From: Aphrocallistes beatrix
Taxonomy: Eukaryota; Porifera; Hexactinellida; Sceptrulophora; Aphrocallistidae
DNA length: 64,000 nt
Assembly (NCBI GenBank): GCA_963281255.1
Contig: OY725490.1
Location: forward strand, 682,001 to 746,000
Direction: 5' to 3'
The notes under the pieces are model-generated. The model was not told the DNA's origin and searched no databases. It saw nothing but the letters and a program-made list of their open reading frames with translations. Position numbers and translations under genes: made by a program. Shown here piece by piece: positions 33,678 to 45,463 of this stretch. The first letter of the stretch is position 1. Each line of letters begins with the position of its first letter.

Positions 33678-35051
33678 GGTTAAGATAGCTTATCGCTACT
33701 ACCAAATTTTTATTTTCTCGAGCACTCCGTAATAGCCGCCTATAGATTCTAATTAAAAGTCAACTTGTGATCCAATACTTAAGCACCACATGCCTAGCAA
33801 CAAGCTCAAATATGCTACCTCAATCTGATCATAGTACATGGTACTACCATGTAGTCTGCAGTAATGGTACGTAATGGTCACAAGTAGAGACAAACTCTAA
33901 TCATTGTTAAAATAAAGCACTTGCTACTGATGCAATCTATGCACTAATCCAAACCATAGATACAGACTACAACAGTACGGGAACCCTTACATGAGGTAAC
34001 ATTAGCAGAAGCATTCCTTTGATGCATAGAATCAATAAAACCTGAGATAACAGTCACTCTGTTGAGGATGGCTTGCACATAATGGCTATTATGGGTCAGG
34101 CTATGAACAGACATGTTTTAATGTAACCAATTATCAGAGAATTCTTTGCTGTACACATCTCTATCTAATTAAATATAGAGTGTTTAGATTATATAATTAT
34201 TCACAAATACCATTGCCTAAAATTCATAACTCTTCCCATATCAATATTATAATTTATCACGCAGATTATTCCTGAGACAGGAGATCCTGCATAGCAATAT
34301 CCACGATGGATAAATATATGTAATTGCAACTACGTATTAGACTATGTTTTATAATCAAACTACTGCTAACACCTTTCTTAGATTCTTGAACAACGATGTT
34401 CTTACAATCGGTATCCAATGTATATCAAAGTTTGATAACCTAAATTGTCTGCTTCAGTACATAGTTTGCTCATATTGTAGGTGGAGATAGTTGTATGTAG
34501 AGATGGAACAGATTACGATCTACTAAGTACTTGATCGACCAGCCGGTTGATTGGTTCTGACACAATTTCAAATCTTATCTCCATCAACACTGAACTAAAT
34601 CTTAGCTGTTCCCAATAATTATATGTGAAAGAGTCAGTTGTCAATATATATATATTTTTTAAGAGTTAGAATCTAGATTTTCCCTCGATTCGTAAATAAA
34701 TATATCATCAATCCCATTCCTATCTCAAGAAGCTACGAATCAAGATTGAGTAAAATAACCAATAATATTTTAGGAGATTTTATGCATTAAATTGTGCGAG
34801 CAAACAACATGAAATTCTATGCTACATTATGTAATGGCTAGTAATTTATTTTGACCACATAGGAGAAATTATTATTTCAATCTACCTTTGTATTATGTAG
34901 CATTAGGTAATATGCTAAGATACATTACACACTATCCTGCCCTAATTATGCAATACTATCAATACAAAGTTCAGGAATAACTACTACATCCGTTGAATCC
35001 ATATTTAGAGTTATAATAATAGACTAACAGAGATATGTACTAGCTCGAAAG
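33678..35051. other. Gene-free intergenic region
   Basis: AT-rich, with no coding frame or recognised repeat beyond short A/T tracts. It forms the upstream region of the first carboxypeptidase gene. Confidence 0.5.
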
Positions 35052-35059
35052 TATAAATA
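35052..35059 (+). promoter_or_regulatory. TATA box of carboxypeptidase gene 1
   Basis: TATAAATA, 38 bp before the ATG at 35097, giving a very short leader. Confidence 0.6.
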
Positions 35060-35096
35060 GCTGAGAAACTCAAAGTGAGTCATTTCTTATTCAAGC

Positions 35097-36437
35097 ATGA
35101 ATTACTTTGTTTTGTTTGTCATTTGCATTGTCGCACTCATTTCCGGTGGATCAGCCGACGTCAACAGCTACCCATGGCCAGATAACGTGACCCAGTACTC
35201 TGGGTACATCACTGTCAATAAGACATATGGAAACCAGTTCTTCTATTGGTTTTTCGAGAGCCGTTCCAAGCCTTCACAGGATCCTCTGCTCCTGTGGTTG
35301 ACTGGTGGACCAGGTTGTTCAAGTTCCTTGGCGTTGCTGGCGGAAAATGGACCGTTCACGATGCTGAACGGAGTCAAGACTCCCGTTTACAATAAGAACA
35401 GCTGGAACAGTTTCTCCAACTTGCTCTATGTGGACCAGCCAGTAGGCACTGGGTTCTCCTATCCTGAGAATCCCCTCGGTATCGAGACAAACGAAAAGAC
35501 AATCTCCCGTGAACTGACCGTGTTTTTAGAGGAATTCTACGAGAAATATCCCAAATACGCTAAACTTCCACTGTACATAATCGGAGAATCATATGCTGGA
35601 CACTATGTACCCGCATTTTCCGCGTATATTCTCAAAAACAGCTCCACAGTGACACAGAATTTGAAAGGAATCGGAATAGGAAACGGCTGGGTGGATCCCA
35701 AACAGCAGTACCCAGCATACACTCAATTCATGCTAGATATTGGGTACATAACTCAAACTGAATACGAAGGACTTAACATATTGAAAGACGCTTGTGAAGC
35801 TTTGATAGAAATGCATTCACTCGTGCTCGCTACGGATACCTGCGGCGCTTATACAGAAGCTGTGCTAGCTGCAGCTGAACTCAACGAAGGGCGGACTATC
35901 AACGTGTATGATGTGAGGATTCCGTGTAAAGTCCCGCCTCTCTGCTACGATTTCAGTAATGTGGACAGTTTCCTGAACCAACCTGATGTCCAGGCTGCAC
36001 TCGGAGTGAATAGGACGTGGGAGGAGTGCAATATGGGAGTGCATGTAGCGTTGCTAGGGGATTGGATGAAGGAATTTGAAACGGATGTGGCGTTGACACT
36101 TGAGAAAGGTGTGAAAGTGCTGGTGTATAGCGGGAAAGTTGATTACATTTGCAACTACAAAGGCGGCTTGGCTTGGACTTCAGCAATGAACTGGCCGGGC
36201 AAGTCACAGTTCAATGCGAAAAATTTTACTGACTGGAATTTCAACGGAAAAAAAGTTGGAGCGTCTCGGTCATATTCAAACTTCACTTTCCTGGAAGTTG
36301 AGAACGCAGGACACATGGTGCCACACGACCAACCAGAAGTGGCGTTAGAGATGGTGCGGCTGTTCATGACTGACAAACCATTTAGTAATGTTGAAGAGAA
36401 GCGTTTCCAGAAATTGAAAAATCTTGTCTTCTTCTAA
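35097..36437 (+). CDS. Secreted serine carboxypeptidase, peptidase family S10, 446 aa
   Basis: An intact single exon. Residues 1-20 (MNYFVLFVICIVALISGGSA) are a signal peptide; the mature part begins DVNSYPWPDNVTQYSGYI. Family landmarks: LTGGPGCSS (69-76, oxyanion and substrate loop), YVDQPVGTGFSY, GESYAGHYVP with nucleophile Ser165, YSGKVDYICN with Asp349, and ENAGHMVPHDQP with His406, so the catalytic triad is complete. Several N-glycosylation sites are seen. The length fits the family (about 400-480). S10 enzymes remove C-terminal residues at acidic pH in lysosome-like compartments or outside the cell; for a filter feeder, intracellular digestion is a plausible but inferred role. It has a tandem paralogue at 39136-40428 with long nearly identical tracts. 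The C-terminus extends 16 residues beyond the paralogue. Confidence 0.93.
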   Translation: MNYFVLFVICIVALISGGSADVNSYPWPDNVTQYSGYITVNKTYGNQFFYWFFESRSKPSQDPLLLWLTGGPGCSSSLALLAENGPFTMLNGVKTPVYNKNSWNSFSNLLYVDQPVGTGFSYPENPLGIETNEKTISRELTVFLEEFYEKYPKYAKLPLYIIGESYAGHYVPAFSAYILKNSSTVTQNLKGIGIGNGWVDPKQQYPAYTQFMLDIGYITQTEYEGLNILKDACEALIEMHSLVLATDTCGAYTEAVLAAAELNEGRTINVYDVRIPCKVPPLCYDFSNVDSFLNQPDVQAALGVNRTWEECNMGVHVALLGDWMKEFETDVALTLEKGVKVLVYSGKVDYICNYKGGLAWTSAMNWPGKSQFNAKNFTDWNFNGKKVGASRSYSNFTFLEVENAGHMVPHDQPEVALEMVRLFMTDKPFSNVEEKRFQKLKNLVFF

Positions 36438-36665
36438 AGTACTGTTATTATCATGCATGCTACCCTACACCCCATGTTACTACTATGTTACTGTAAAGTT
36501 TGAATTGCAACTGTAATGTTCAATTTTAGAACTTATTAACTGAATATTGAATTTATGAATGTTTCCCAAACTACTAGTTTCCTAGTTCTCCCAAATTGGA
36601 CTCTCCGGTAACGATATCTTAAGTTCAGCACACATCATCACGGTGATCCTAGGATAATACAGTAC

Positions 36666-36838
36666 CATACTTGCCAACTGTCCCGTTTTTTGCGAGACGT
36701 CCCGCTTTTACATGATATTTCTCCATTATGTCCCGCTTTTTTTTAAATTATATGTATAATACTTTTCTATTGCGTCCCGCCATGTCCCGCGAAATTCAAC
36801 GCTGCGTCCCGCTTTTAGCATGGCTCAGGTTGGCATGC
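36666..36838. repeat. MITE with CATACTTGCCAAC ends
   Basis: CATACTTGCCAACTGTCCCG at the left and CTCAGGTTGGCATGCAT at the right are inverted. The inside holds repeats of GTCCCGCTTTT. A second copy is at 42417-42630. Confidence 0.65.
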
Positions 36839-36841
36839 ATG

Positions 36842-37143
36842 CAGTACACCCTCGTTAATCCGAACAGCTCTGTGCCAATGATCGAAAAAATCGTTCGGAT
36901 TAGTGAATTTGTTCCGATTAGTGAAATAACACTAATTCAATGGGGTATTAACTATAAAAAAATTTGAATTGTTAGAATATTAAGGATAATATTTTGTTAT
37001 GATTGCTTCTTTAATGAGGTTTCTCAATCTTATTGAAATATATAATTTTATAAACGTTGATTTAAAGCATAGAGGCGAATAATATTATATTTTGGGTGTT
37101 CGGATTGTAAGAATAAAGTGTTCGGATTAGCGAGGGTGTACTG
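36842..37143. repeat. pogo-like MITE, CAGTACACCCTCG ends
   Basis: CAGTACACCCTCGTTAATCC and its inverse GGATTAGCGAGGGTGTACTG. It is the same family as the MITE nested at 31421-31749. Confidence 0.8.
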
Positions 37144-37490
37144 TAATATAATAATTTGATACCGTGGATAAGAAACATCAATTTGAGAAACGTACTCATT
37201 GCTTCAAAATTGGAGGTTGATTTTTAGTCAAAATATTATACTCAAGGAATTTTATCCAATGGATATTAGTATTCAAAATGGTGTGATATTTAAGCGTATA
37301 TCTTTAAAAATAGTCGAGTCCCTGGTGTAGGCATCAATTTTTGAAAAGTGATGTACGACCTGAACCATAGAACGTAACGATAAGCACGAAATAATGTGTA
37401 TTTTGCATTCTACATGAGTTAAACACTAAAATAAAAACAGAGATTTTGGGGATCTCCTTAGCTCCAAACCTAAGAACCACACCCTACCCA

Positions 37491-37662
37491 CACTGGCGTA
37501 GCTTACACCTATGTCGCCCGGGGCGGATGTATTTCATGCCGCCCCTCAGCACAGATTTCTGGAAAAATTCTGAGTTTACCAATATATATTTTATGAAACA
37601 CAAGGTCAAGTGCCGCCCCCTATTAAGCGCCGCCCTCCTCGCCCCCCCTAGCTACGCCACTG
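37491..37662. repeat. hAT-type MITE with 8-bp target duplication CCTACCCA
   Basis: The ends are CACTGGCGTAGCT and AGCTACGCCACTG. The flanks at 37483-37490 and 37663-37670 are both CCTACCCA. Confidence 0.85.
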
Positions 37663-37805
37663 CCTACCCAGGTCTTCATCATCGACTCCTATGGACTCTG
37701 GTATCAAATCATTGAGTGCTCGAGGGCATTGCTCTAGGAAGATTGATCCAATTTCATGAATTATTCGAATTATTCATGATTCTTTAATTGATATTCAATT
37801 TCAAT

Positions 37806-38040
37806 CTAAGTTGACTAATTCATTGAAAGATGATGAATAATTATGAATTATTCAATTAATGAATTATTCAAAATCTCAAACATTAGTGCAGATTCTATGC
37901 ACAAAAGTGGTTAAAAGGTTGCTCATGTTATATACCTCTAACATTGCTCAGTCCCTAAGCGAAATATCAAATATTTTTTTCATTATTTTAGTTTCAAATT
38001 TTGAGCAATTCATTGATAATTCATGAATTAGTCAACTTAG
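37806..38040. repeat. hAT-type MITE with 8-bp target duplication ATTTCAAT
   Basis: The ends are CTAAGTTGACTAATTCATTG and TTCATGAATTAGTCAACTTAG's equivalent on the other strand. The flanks at 37798-37805 and 38041-38048 are both ATTTCAAT. It is the same family as 15849-16114. Confidence 0.85.
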
Positions 38041-38461
38041 ATTTCAATTGTTTACTGACGTATTTCAATAATAGAAAGTTCATGAATTGTAAAATGTGAT
38101 CTGCTGGCTTCCCGTTCTGGGAGGCCAGATCCACCAAGTAAGTTGAAGGTGTCTCAGCTAAAGGGGTAGAATACATAGGGGCCAAGTGTGGGTACCTGGG
38201 GGGGCCGTGGTGCCGGACAGTGGAGCAGTGGAGGAAGCTGTGGTATGGCAGGAATTCATGCAAACTTATAGGTTATTACTAAACCCCAAATTATGTCAAT
38301 TGAGTCCAGATATATATCTCAATAACATTTTTATTCCACTATAGTCCGAGATTTATTTTCCCTAGGTGACAACAATAGCTATAAATCGATATTTGAGCGT
38401 CTAAGATTTAAATTTTTTTGCTTCATTCCTGTAGAGAATGTTTATAAACTGTCAGAGATAC

Positions 38462-38596
38462 GGGCATGCCTAATTTCCGGGACGGGACGGGTTAAAAGAT
38501 GCCTAATTTCCGGGACGGAATACCGTCCCGTCCCGGAAATTAGGTATCTAGATTTTCCGGGACGGTCCCGTCCCGTCCCGGAAATTAGGCATGCCC
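38462..38596. repeat. GGGCATGCC-family MITE with 9-bp target duplication CAGAGATAC
   Basis: Inverted ends GGGCATGCCTAATTTCC / GGAAATTAGGCATGCCC. Exact 9-bp flanks CAGAGATAC at 38453-38461 and 38597-38605. Confidence 0.88.
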
Positions 38597-39091
38597 CAGA
38601 GATACTCTCTATTTGAATTCACATTTGAATTCTACACATTCGAATAACTCATTTTAGAAGAATTCAACTCGTTTAATATTGCCATTTTCAAAACATAGAT
38701 ACATTAGTAATTACTCTACTCATATTTAGATCAGCAATTATTCAATTTAATAGAAGGGTGAAGAATCTGACACCTTTTATCCATCACAGATACCAATCTA
38801 CTCTATATTTGTGTAACAAGATTATACATTTCTAAATCAGTTTTAAACGTAGTGACAAATACGCAGGATATTTAAAGAATTCCTTTTATCTAAAATACCT
38901 CGTGAAATATTATGACTTTTATGAAGCGTAATATAGCATATGCACATTCTATTGAATACATTCTATTGTATTGAATCCACGTCTAATATAATATATGAAT
39001 AACTGTAGTGATAATGTACTGTTTTACATGCTATTTCAACCTCTACAGTGTTAACAATAGACTCTAACAGACGTAACACGTACAATCGTTC

Positions 39092-39099
39092 TATATAAA
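39092..39099 (+). promoter_or_regulatory. TATA box of carboxypeptidase gene 2
   Basis: TATATAAA, 37 bp before the ATG at 39136, closely matching the spacing in gene 1. Confidence 0.6.
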
Positions 39100-39135
39100 C
39101 TCCGAGGAACCTAACTCAAATAATCCAATATAAGC

Positions 39136-40428
39136 ATGATTTACTTTATTCTTGTTACTATTTATTCTTTTGCATTAATATCCGTTGGATCAGCTGATAT
39201 AAACAGCTACCCTTGGCCAGATAAAGTGACCCAGTACTCTGGGTACATCACAGTCAATAAGATATTACGAAATCAGTTCTTCTATTGGTTTTTCGAGAGC
39301 CGTTCCAAGCCTTCACAGGATCCTCTGCTCCTGTGGTTGACTGGTGGACCAGGTTGTTCAAGTTCCTTGGCGTTGCTGGCGGAAAATGGACCATTCACGA
39401 TGCCGAACGGAGTCAAGACTCCCGTCTACAATAAGAACAGCTGGAACAGTTTCTCGAACTTGCTCTATGTGGACCAGCCAGTAGGCACTGGGTTCTCCTA
39501 TCCTGAGAATCCTCTCGGTATCGAGACAAACGAAAAGACAATCTCCCGTGAACTGACCGTGTTTTTAGAGGAATTCTACGAGAAATATCCTAAATACGCT
39601 AAACTGCCATTATACATAATGGGTGAGTCATATGCCGGTCACTTTATACCGGCATTTTCAGCATGCATTCTCAATAATAGCCCCACAGTGACACATAATT
39701 TGAAAGGAATTGGAATTGGAAATGGCTGGGTGGATCCCAAACAGCAGTACCCAGCATACACTGAATTCATGCTAGATATTGGGTACATAACTCAAACTGA
39801 ATACGAAAGACTTAACAAAGCGAGAGATGATTGCGAAGCCTTGATAGACAGAAATGATGTCGTTATAGCAGCCATCGTATGTAATAATTACAGGAATGCT
39901 GTACTTGCTACCGCTGAACATAACTTAGGACGAACTATCTGCAATTATGATGTACGAATTCCCTGTGCTGTTCCTCCTCTATGTTATAATTTTAGTAACA
40001 TCAACACCTTCATGAACACCCCAGAGGTTCAGACTTCGCTAGGTGTAAACAGACCATGGACAGTATGCAACCATACAGTACATGCTGCTTTGTTAGGTGA
40101 TGTTAATAAGGAGTTTGAAACGGATGTGGCGTTGACACTTGAGAAAGGTGTGAAAGTGCTGGTGTATAGCGGGAAAGTTGATTACATTTGCAACTACAAA
40201 GGCGGCTTGGCTTGGACTTCAGCAATGAACTGGCCGGGCAAGTCACAGTTCAATGCGAAAAGTTTTATCGACTGGAATTTCAACGGAAAAAAAGTTGGAG
40301 CGTCTCGGTCATATTCAAACTTGACATTTTTAGAAGTTGAAAACGCAGGACATTTAGTGCCACACGACCAACCAGAAGTAGCGTTAGAGATGTTACAGCA
40401 GTTTTTAAGTGGAAAACTATTTTCATAG
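39136..40428 (+). CDS. Secreted serine carboxypeptidase, peptidase family S10, 430 aa
   Basis: An intact single-exon paralogue of the gene at 35097. The signal peptide is residues 1-20 (MIYFILVTIYSFALISVGSA). LTGGPGCSS, GESYAGHFIP (Ser165), YSGKVDYICN (Asp349) and ENAGHLVPHDQP (His406) are all present, so the enzyme should be active. It differs from gene 1 mainly in residues about 225-325, the region that shapes the substrate pocket and cap in S10 enzymes. The first third and residues about 326-390 are almost identical at DNA level. This mixture suggests gene conversion around a diversified specificity segment. Both genes point the same way, about 2.7 kb apart, with MITEs between them. Confidence 0.93.
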   Translation: MIYFILVTIYSFALISVGSADINSYPWPDKVTQYSGYITVNKILRNQFFYWFFESRSKPSQDPLLLWLTGGPGCSSSLALLAENGPFTMPNGVKTPVYNKNSWNSFSNLLYVDQPVGTGFSYPENPLGIETNEKTISRELTVFLEEFYEKYPKYAKLPLYIMGESYAGHFIPAFSACILNNSPTVTHNLKGIGIGNGWVDPKQQYPAYTEFMLDIGYITQTEYERLNKARDDCEALIDRNDVVIAAIVCNNYRNAVLATAEHNLGRTICNYDVRIPCAVPPLCYNFSNINTFMNTPEVQTSLGVNRPWTVCNHTVHAALLGDVNKEFETDVALTLEKGVKVLVYSGKVDYICNYKGGLAWTSAMNWPGKSQFNAKSFIDWNFNGKKVGASRSYSNLTFLEVENAGHLVPHDQPEVALEMLQQFLSGKLFS

Positions 40429-41455
40429 GATGTGCCGAAGCGTTCCAGAAAGTGAATCACTTAAATATCTCCTAAAGTACCATTATTACCAACCAGATGT
40501 AATAGCTCAAGTAAATTTGTAAAGTAATGTTTCAATTTTTAAATTAACTGCTGTTATGGGAGATTCTCTTATTGGTGTTCATGGTATATGTGATGTACAC
40601 TCACCAACCATTTCTAAAATATCCATTTGACCGATTTAATGGAACTGACATTCCCTATACAAGGTACTATATATTTTTATATACATAATTGGTCTATTCT
40701 AGGATAATAATTCATATTATCGCACCTACGCTAAAAATATGACATATTACGCTGACCAAAGAAACTGTAGTAGAACCTCTATAATTGGGGAAGGTTGGAC
40801 GGCTAATATTATGATATTCAGCGGCGATCCCAAGGGGCATCCGGGGCATTTGCCCAATTATGATTCTGCGCCCGAATTTCATTCAGTCACCTAAGCTAAT
40901 TCATAGTAAGGGTCCCGGAAGTTTTCTCTTTGGCCTCGCCTCGCCTCGCCCCGGGCTTGGAATCCCTGTGACCGCCCCTGTTCCCATTCTTCAGTTATAA
41001 TTCTGACAAAAGGTTATAATTAACCACATTTTCATTTACATAGTATGACCACAATCTCGACTCTCAATTCTCTCTTACATTATATTTTATTTTGTCATAC
41101 AAGAATCTCATGACCTTTCATTTTCCAAAATAGGATGATTTCTTCTGCGAAATCTTAACTTCGTCTGATCGTACCTATAATTATAAGAAACCTTCCCTAA
41201 ATTAAGTATTAAAATGATCGAATTCCAATATATTAAAAACAAGCGCGCTATAGTTGAAAAATTGAACGGGTTATACCCTAGGGCTAGAGCTTGGTTCTCA
41301 AATACATAGAAATACCCGGTTCCAAATTATCCGATACCCAGGTGTTAGATAATGAATACAAAACAAATGGCCTTACTTGTATCGTTGAAACTGTAAACCT
41401 GACCCAAATACAATGCAACAGTAGTCTTTAATATACACAAGTATATATACATATA

Positions 41456-41916
41456 CAGTCGAACCTGCTATAACGGCCACTCTATATAACGGCCACCTGT
41501 CTATAGCGGCCACCAATGAACAGTCCCGTCCGAAATTCCATAATGTTGAACCTGTGTATAGCGGTCACCTGCTCAACGCGGCCAGCGGCCACCCTTTTAT
41601 AGTCCCTTACTGACCCTAAAACTGTGTATAACGGCCATCACCTGTCTATAACGGCCACTACCTGTCTATAACGGCCACTACCTGTCTATAACGGCCATCA
41701 TTTGTAACTTTTTGTGTGTTTATTACAGGACCTGTCAAGAACGATAAACAGGTTTATGTAATTACATCAAGTAATAGATTTCTAAAAACTTATATTTATT
41801 GCACTATTTTGATATCTTTTGGGGATTAAGACAATCACCTGTATATAACGGTCACCTGTGTATAACGGCCAATTTTGTCCAGTCCCTTCGGTGGCCGTTA
41901 TATACAGGTTCCACTG
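41456..41916. repeat. pogo-like MITE, CAGTCGAACCTGCTATAACGG ends
   Basis: The ends are CAGTCGAACCTGCTATAACG and a near-inverse (CCGTTATATACAGGTTCCACTG), flanked by TA. Internal short tandem repeats read ACCTGTCTATAACGGCCA. A second copy is at 51667-52660. Confidence 0.8.
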
Positions 41917-42416
41917 TATACTATATACTACATTAATTTCTCAATGAAATTTAATTGTAGTATTTTATACCTACCAATATCTTCATTCCTCTTCCTCTAT
42001 AGAATTTTGAATTATCTCTCTGATATAGTAATAACAGTTACAACAGAATTTGATTAAACAGGTTAAGAACATCCATAATGTGTAGAGTACCTTTTTAATT
42101 ATCAAAGATATATCATTTGTTTAGTTTGCAATACATAGTATTAATGGAGAACCGGGTACCTCACCTGGTGTAAACATCGATTTAGTAATATTATTTCTTT
42201 TTATCTCGTCAACATTATTAAATTGATGTTGGCCTACATTAATCCTGTCACGATTTGTCGGTCACGAATTGTAATGTCACGAATTGCACGCATTCCAACA
42301 GAGCTGTAGTACATCCCAGGATGTGGAAATTATGCACATACTGCATAAGTACTATATACACTTGTTAATTTCGAATGCAAATGTTTATTACTTTTCAAAT
42401 ACCCACTTTACCATCA

Positions 42417-42630
42417 CATACTTGCCAACTGTCCCCGTTTTTGGTGGGACGTCCCGCTTTTTTCACTCTTCTATTGAGCTATTTTTACGAGTGTCCCGCT
42501 TTTACATGATATTTCCCCATTATGTTCCGCTTTTTTAATTATATATATAGTACATTTCTATTGCGTCCCGCCATGTCCCGCCAAATTCAACGCTGAGTCC
42601 CGCTTTTATCATGGCTCAGGTTGGCATGTA
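42417..42630. repeat. MITE with CATACTTGCCAAC ends, copy 2
   Basis: CATACTTGCCAACTGTCCCC at the left and CTCAGGTTGGCATGTAT at the right. It is the same family as 36666-36838. Confidence 0.65.
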
Positions 42631-44391
42631 TACTATCATAAAAGCAAAAATTATGATTATACGTACATAGTGCATAGTGAAAAGCCTATATAGCTGTGAG
42701 ATCTTTCTAATTCGAATTTACAACTCAAAAGTTATTTAGCGGATAATTATACATACAATCAATCCATAATCATATTCGCTCTCTAAACCTTGAAATTTGA
42801 TTGGCTAAGATAAGAAAAATATTTATAAAACAAAACTCTGCATATCATTGAATTTGAGGTTATAGGCACACTTTGATATATCTGTTTGATTGATAGTGAT
42901 TAAACAAAACTCATTGCATCTATACAGGTCATGTTCACTCTATAAACTTGAAATTCGAGCTAAGATGGAAGCAATATTAAACCACTATAGGAAAATATGG
43001 TTTTTTGAACCATTACTTTCCAGCTGTTTATGCGAGATCAGTGCTGTTTCAGAAAGTAGTGTACATCTGGTGAAGATACAATAGAAAACTCTATAAGTTT
43101 GTTATTCATGATACTTTTTGTATAGTCAGTCTCATCAAATTGTTAAATACCCATTTTCCAACTGAATGCCCATAATTCAGCTAACTCCACACAACATATT
43201 TGAAAAATGCTGAAGAGCCAAAATTTGTTAATTATGAGAATTGATAGTAAAGTAATCGATCTTACCAAGTCGCTAATTTATGCAGCGATTCTGTTTGTTA
43301 CTCTCATTCAAATTAAAAATTAGGTGGAACCATCTGATTCTATTGTATTCGAATAATTCCACTTCCTTTGGATGCATAGTAATGTTAATTCGGGAAATTC
43401 AAATGTTAACAACAACTAAGTTGTCGTAATTGCTTAACTGTAAGTCTCAGCACGTAACCGATAGTGATATAATGAATTAGTAGTAATGCTTACACACACA
43501 ACTTAACATCGAGAACATACCTATATAGTCTAAATATGCTATTTCACTCCCTGATAGGAAGCTCTATAAGGAGCTACAATCTAGTTGGGTTACCTAAGAA
43601 CATTCTAGAATCCATGCTAATAGATTCCTAATCAGTGTTACAATAAAAGTTAACAAATGTCTTCCCTGCACCACATCATCTCACAATCTCTTCTATTCTC
43701 TCTTCTAAATTATAGCAAACCTTAAACAGATTTGATGTCAAAAACGACAACATATTAACTGCTAAAATAAATATGACTTTATGCTAAGCACTAAACAATC
43801 ACAGTATCTTATCTATTAATATGCTAGGATTTTGGGTTTTTGTTTACATAAAATCGAAGAGGCTATTTGTGGTTGAAAATCATGATTCAAGCGAGAACCA
43901 ATCTATTATATGGCTTTTATAATGCGATTCACATACTATTTCATATAAATAATTGGATACAGCTGTTTTGAGTCTATTATTTGGTTGTTAAAAGTTCTTT
44001 CATGATCAAATTTATTCATTATAGTACATAACACATACCTCGAATGTTGTGTTTTCGTTACTCGACTGAAGTTGTTTGAGTCGTTCAAATATAATAATCT
44101 TTTGATGAACTTGGAGGTTTCAAATTGACTTTACATTCAGGATTAGTTTTAATATAAAAATAAATTCCTTTGATCATGAACCTAATCTCCTCCAGTTCTC
44201 AATTCATGATTAAACGTAGATAAATGACATTTCTTAGTAGAGAATTAGAAAGCAATCGACCGTTTCTTTGATATCCCCACGGAGGCCGACTCTGCGGACA
44301 CAGTATCCACAAACCGCGCAGCGCAAGCAAGCGAAGCGCGCTTGTTCATATTAAACAGTAATGCTTGTAAAGGTCTTTGGAGATACTAGAG

Positions 44392-44520
44392 CAGTGTTTC
44401 TTAACCTTTTTAGACTTCCGCACCCCTTCAGCTTTCGAAATCAAATCTCGCACCCCTTTTTAATTAAGGTAGCATCATTACGTATCCTTACTATTAAAAC
44501 TCGATTATTGTTTGTTTGTT

Positions 44521-44567
<47 letters not shown>

Positions 44568-45279
44568 GTAACGAATTGATTGAAGAAACTGCCAGGCATA
44601 GAAGGCTAATTTTTGGCATGTGGGAGTCTTTTGGCTATGGCTCCAGTAAGTTCTGAGCTCAGAGCAAAATGTCGACTCATCATGGAATTATGACGTCATT
44701 GTCACATTTTAAAAAGTTAAGCAACACAGTTAGAGCATAACTCAGCCATTATAGGAGATATAAGGCTGAAATTTTAATAGAATATGTATACTAACATACC
44801 TCACATATGATGCAACTAAAAAATGATGACTCATCACTTTGTTATGACGTCATCATTACGCATCTAAAATTTTAAATTTGACAAAGTTGGTGATTTTTCG
44901 AGTGATATCGATTTTACAACTAAGATGGACATATTTAGAGATGATATCTCCCTTATAATTAACCAATGTCACCTCCAGGCGACCGAAGGGAGCCTCCGGC
45001 GGACACGAAGTGTCCGCCAGCCGCGCAGCGCAAGCAAGCGAAGCGCGCTTGTATTCAATAAAATGCATTGATTTACACATTATATGATTTTGAAAAAGCA
45101 CTTTCAAGAATACAATAACATGTGCTAATGCTAAACAATGCACTTCATTGAGTAGACAAAATGGAACAAATTTGTTATTACTTAGTAAATATTAATCAAG
45201 TGGCTATAATTTCTCGCACCCCCCAGAATCGTCTCTCACACCCCCAGGGGGTGCGTGCACTCCCGGTTGAGAACCACTG
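44392..45279. repeat. hAT-type element split by a Helitron-like repeat
   Basis: The outer ends are CAGTGTTTCTTAACC and GGTTGAGAACCACTG with the exact 8-bp duplication TACTAGAG (44384-44391 and 45280-45287). Within it, from TCCTTACTATTAAAACTCG (about 44497) to GCGCGCTTG (45052), lies a full-length Helitron-like repeat including a TA microsatellite (about 44528-44564). It is bounded by A on the left and T on the right, so the Helitron-like copy is younger than the hAT copy. Confidence 0.85.
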
Positions 45280-45361
45280 TACTAGAGTATCATTAAATAT
45301 CTGACATTGCAAGTAGCAAATCTAATTCGTAAAATGATAATATTTCAACAAGAAGCTTCTG

Positions 45362-45463
45362 GGGCATGCCTAATTTCCGGGACGGGACGGGACCGTCCCG
45401 GAAAATCTAGATACCTAATTTCCGGGATGAAATCCCGTCCCGTCCCGGAAATTAGGCATGCCC
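45362..45463. repeat. GGGCATGCC-family MITE
   Basis: Inverted ends GGGCATGCCTAATTTCC / GGAAATTAGGCATGCCC, flanked by AGCTTCTG on both sides (45354-45361, 45464-45471). This is an 8-bp rather than 9-bp duplication. Confidence 0.8.

Larger units (their letters stand above)
40429..44391. other. Intergenic region with scattered MITEs and no gene
   Basis: Two MITEs here are listed separately (41456-41916, 42417-42630). The GC-rich stretch 40850-40980 (CAGCGGCGATCCCAAGGGG) looks like another worn hAT-type MITE. A GCGCAAGCAAGCGAAGCG tail fragment lies at about 44285-44345. No supportable coding sequence. Confidence 0.5.

Noticed and set aside
35953-36376. Minus-strand reading frames inside carboxypeptidase gene 1 (and 40194-40460 in gene 2)
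   Set aside because: They are antisense shadows of a well-supported enzyme frame and have no domain or codon signature of their own.
35097-40428. Horizontal transfer of the carboxypeptidases from plants or fungi because of the GESYAGHYVP motif and lack of introns
   Set aside because: S10 peptidases are found across eukaryotes and the neighbouring NHL genes are intronless too; sequence alone gives no sign of transfer.
44528-44564. TA dinucleotide run as a possible origin or regulatory element
   Set aside because: It is a microsatellite inside the 5' part of a repeat copy, and similar runs occur at the same place in another copy near 60265.
44856-45143. Minus-strand 95-codon frame
   Set aside because: It lies entirely within a Helitron-like repeat copy, and similar frames occur in the other copies (60028-60348).
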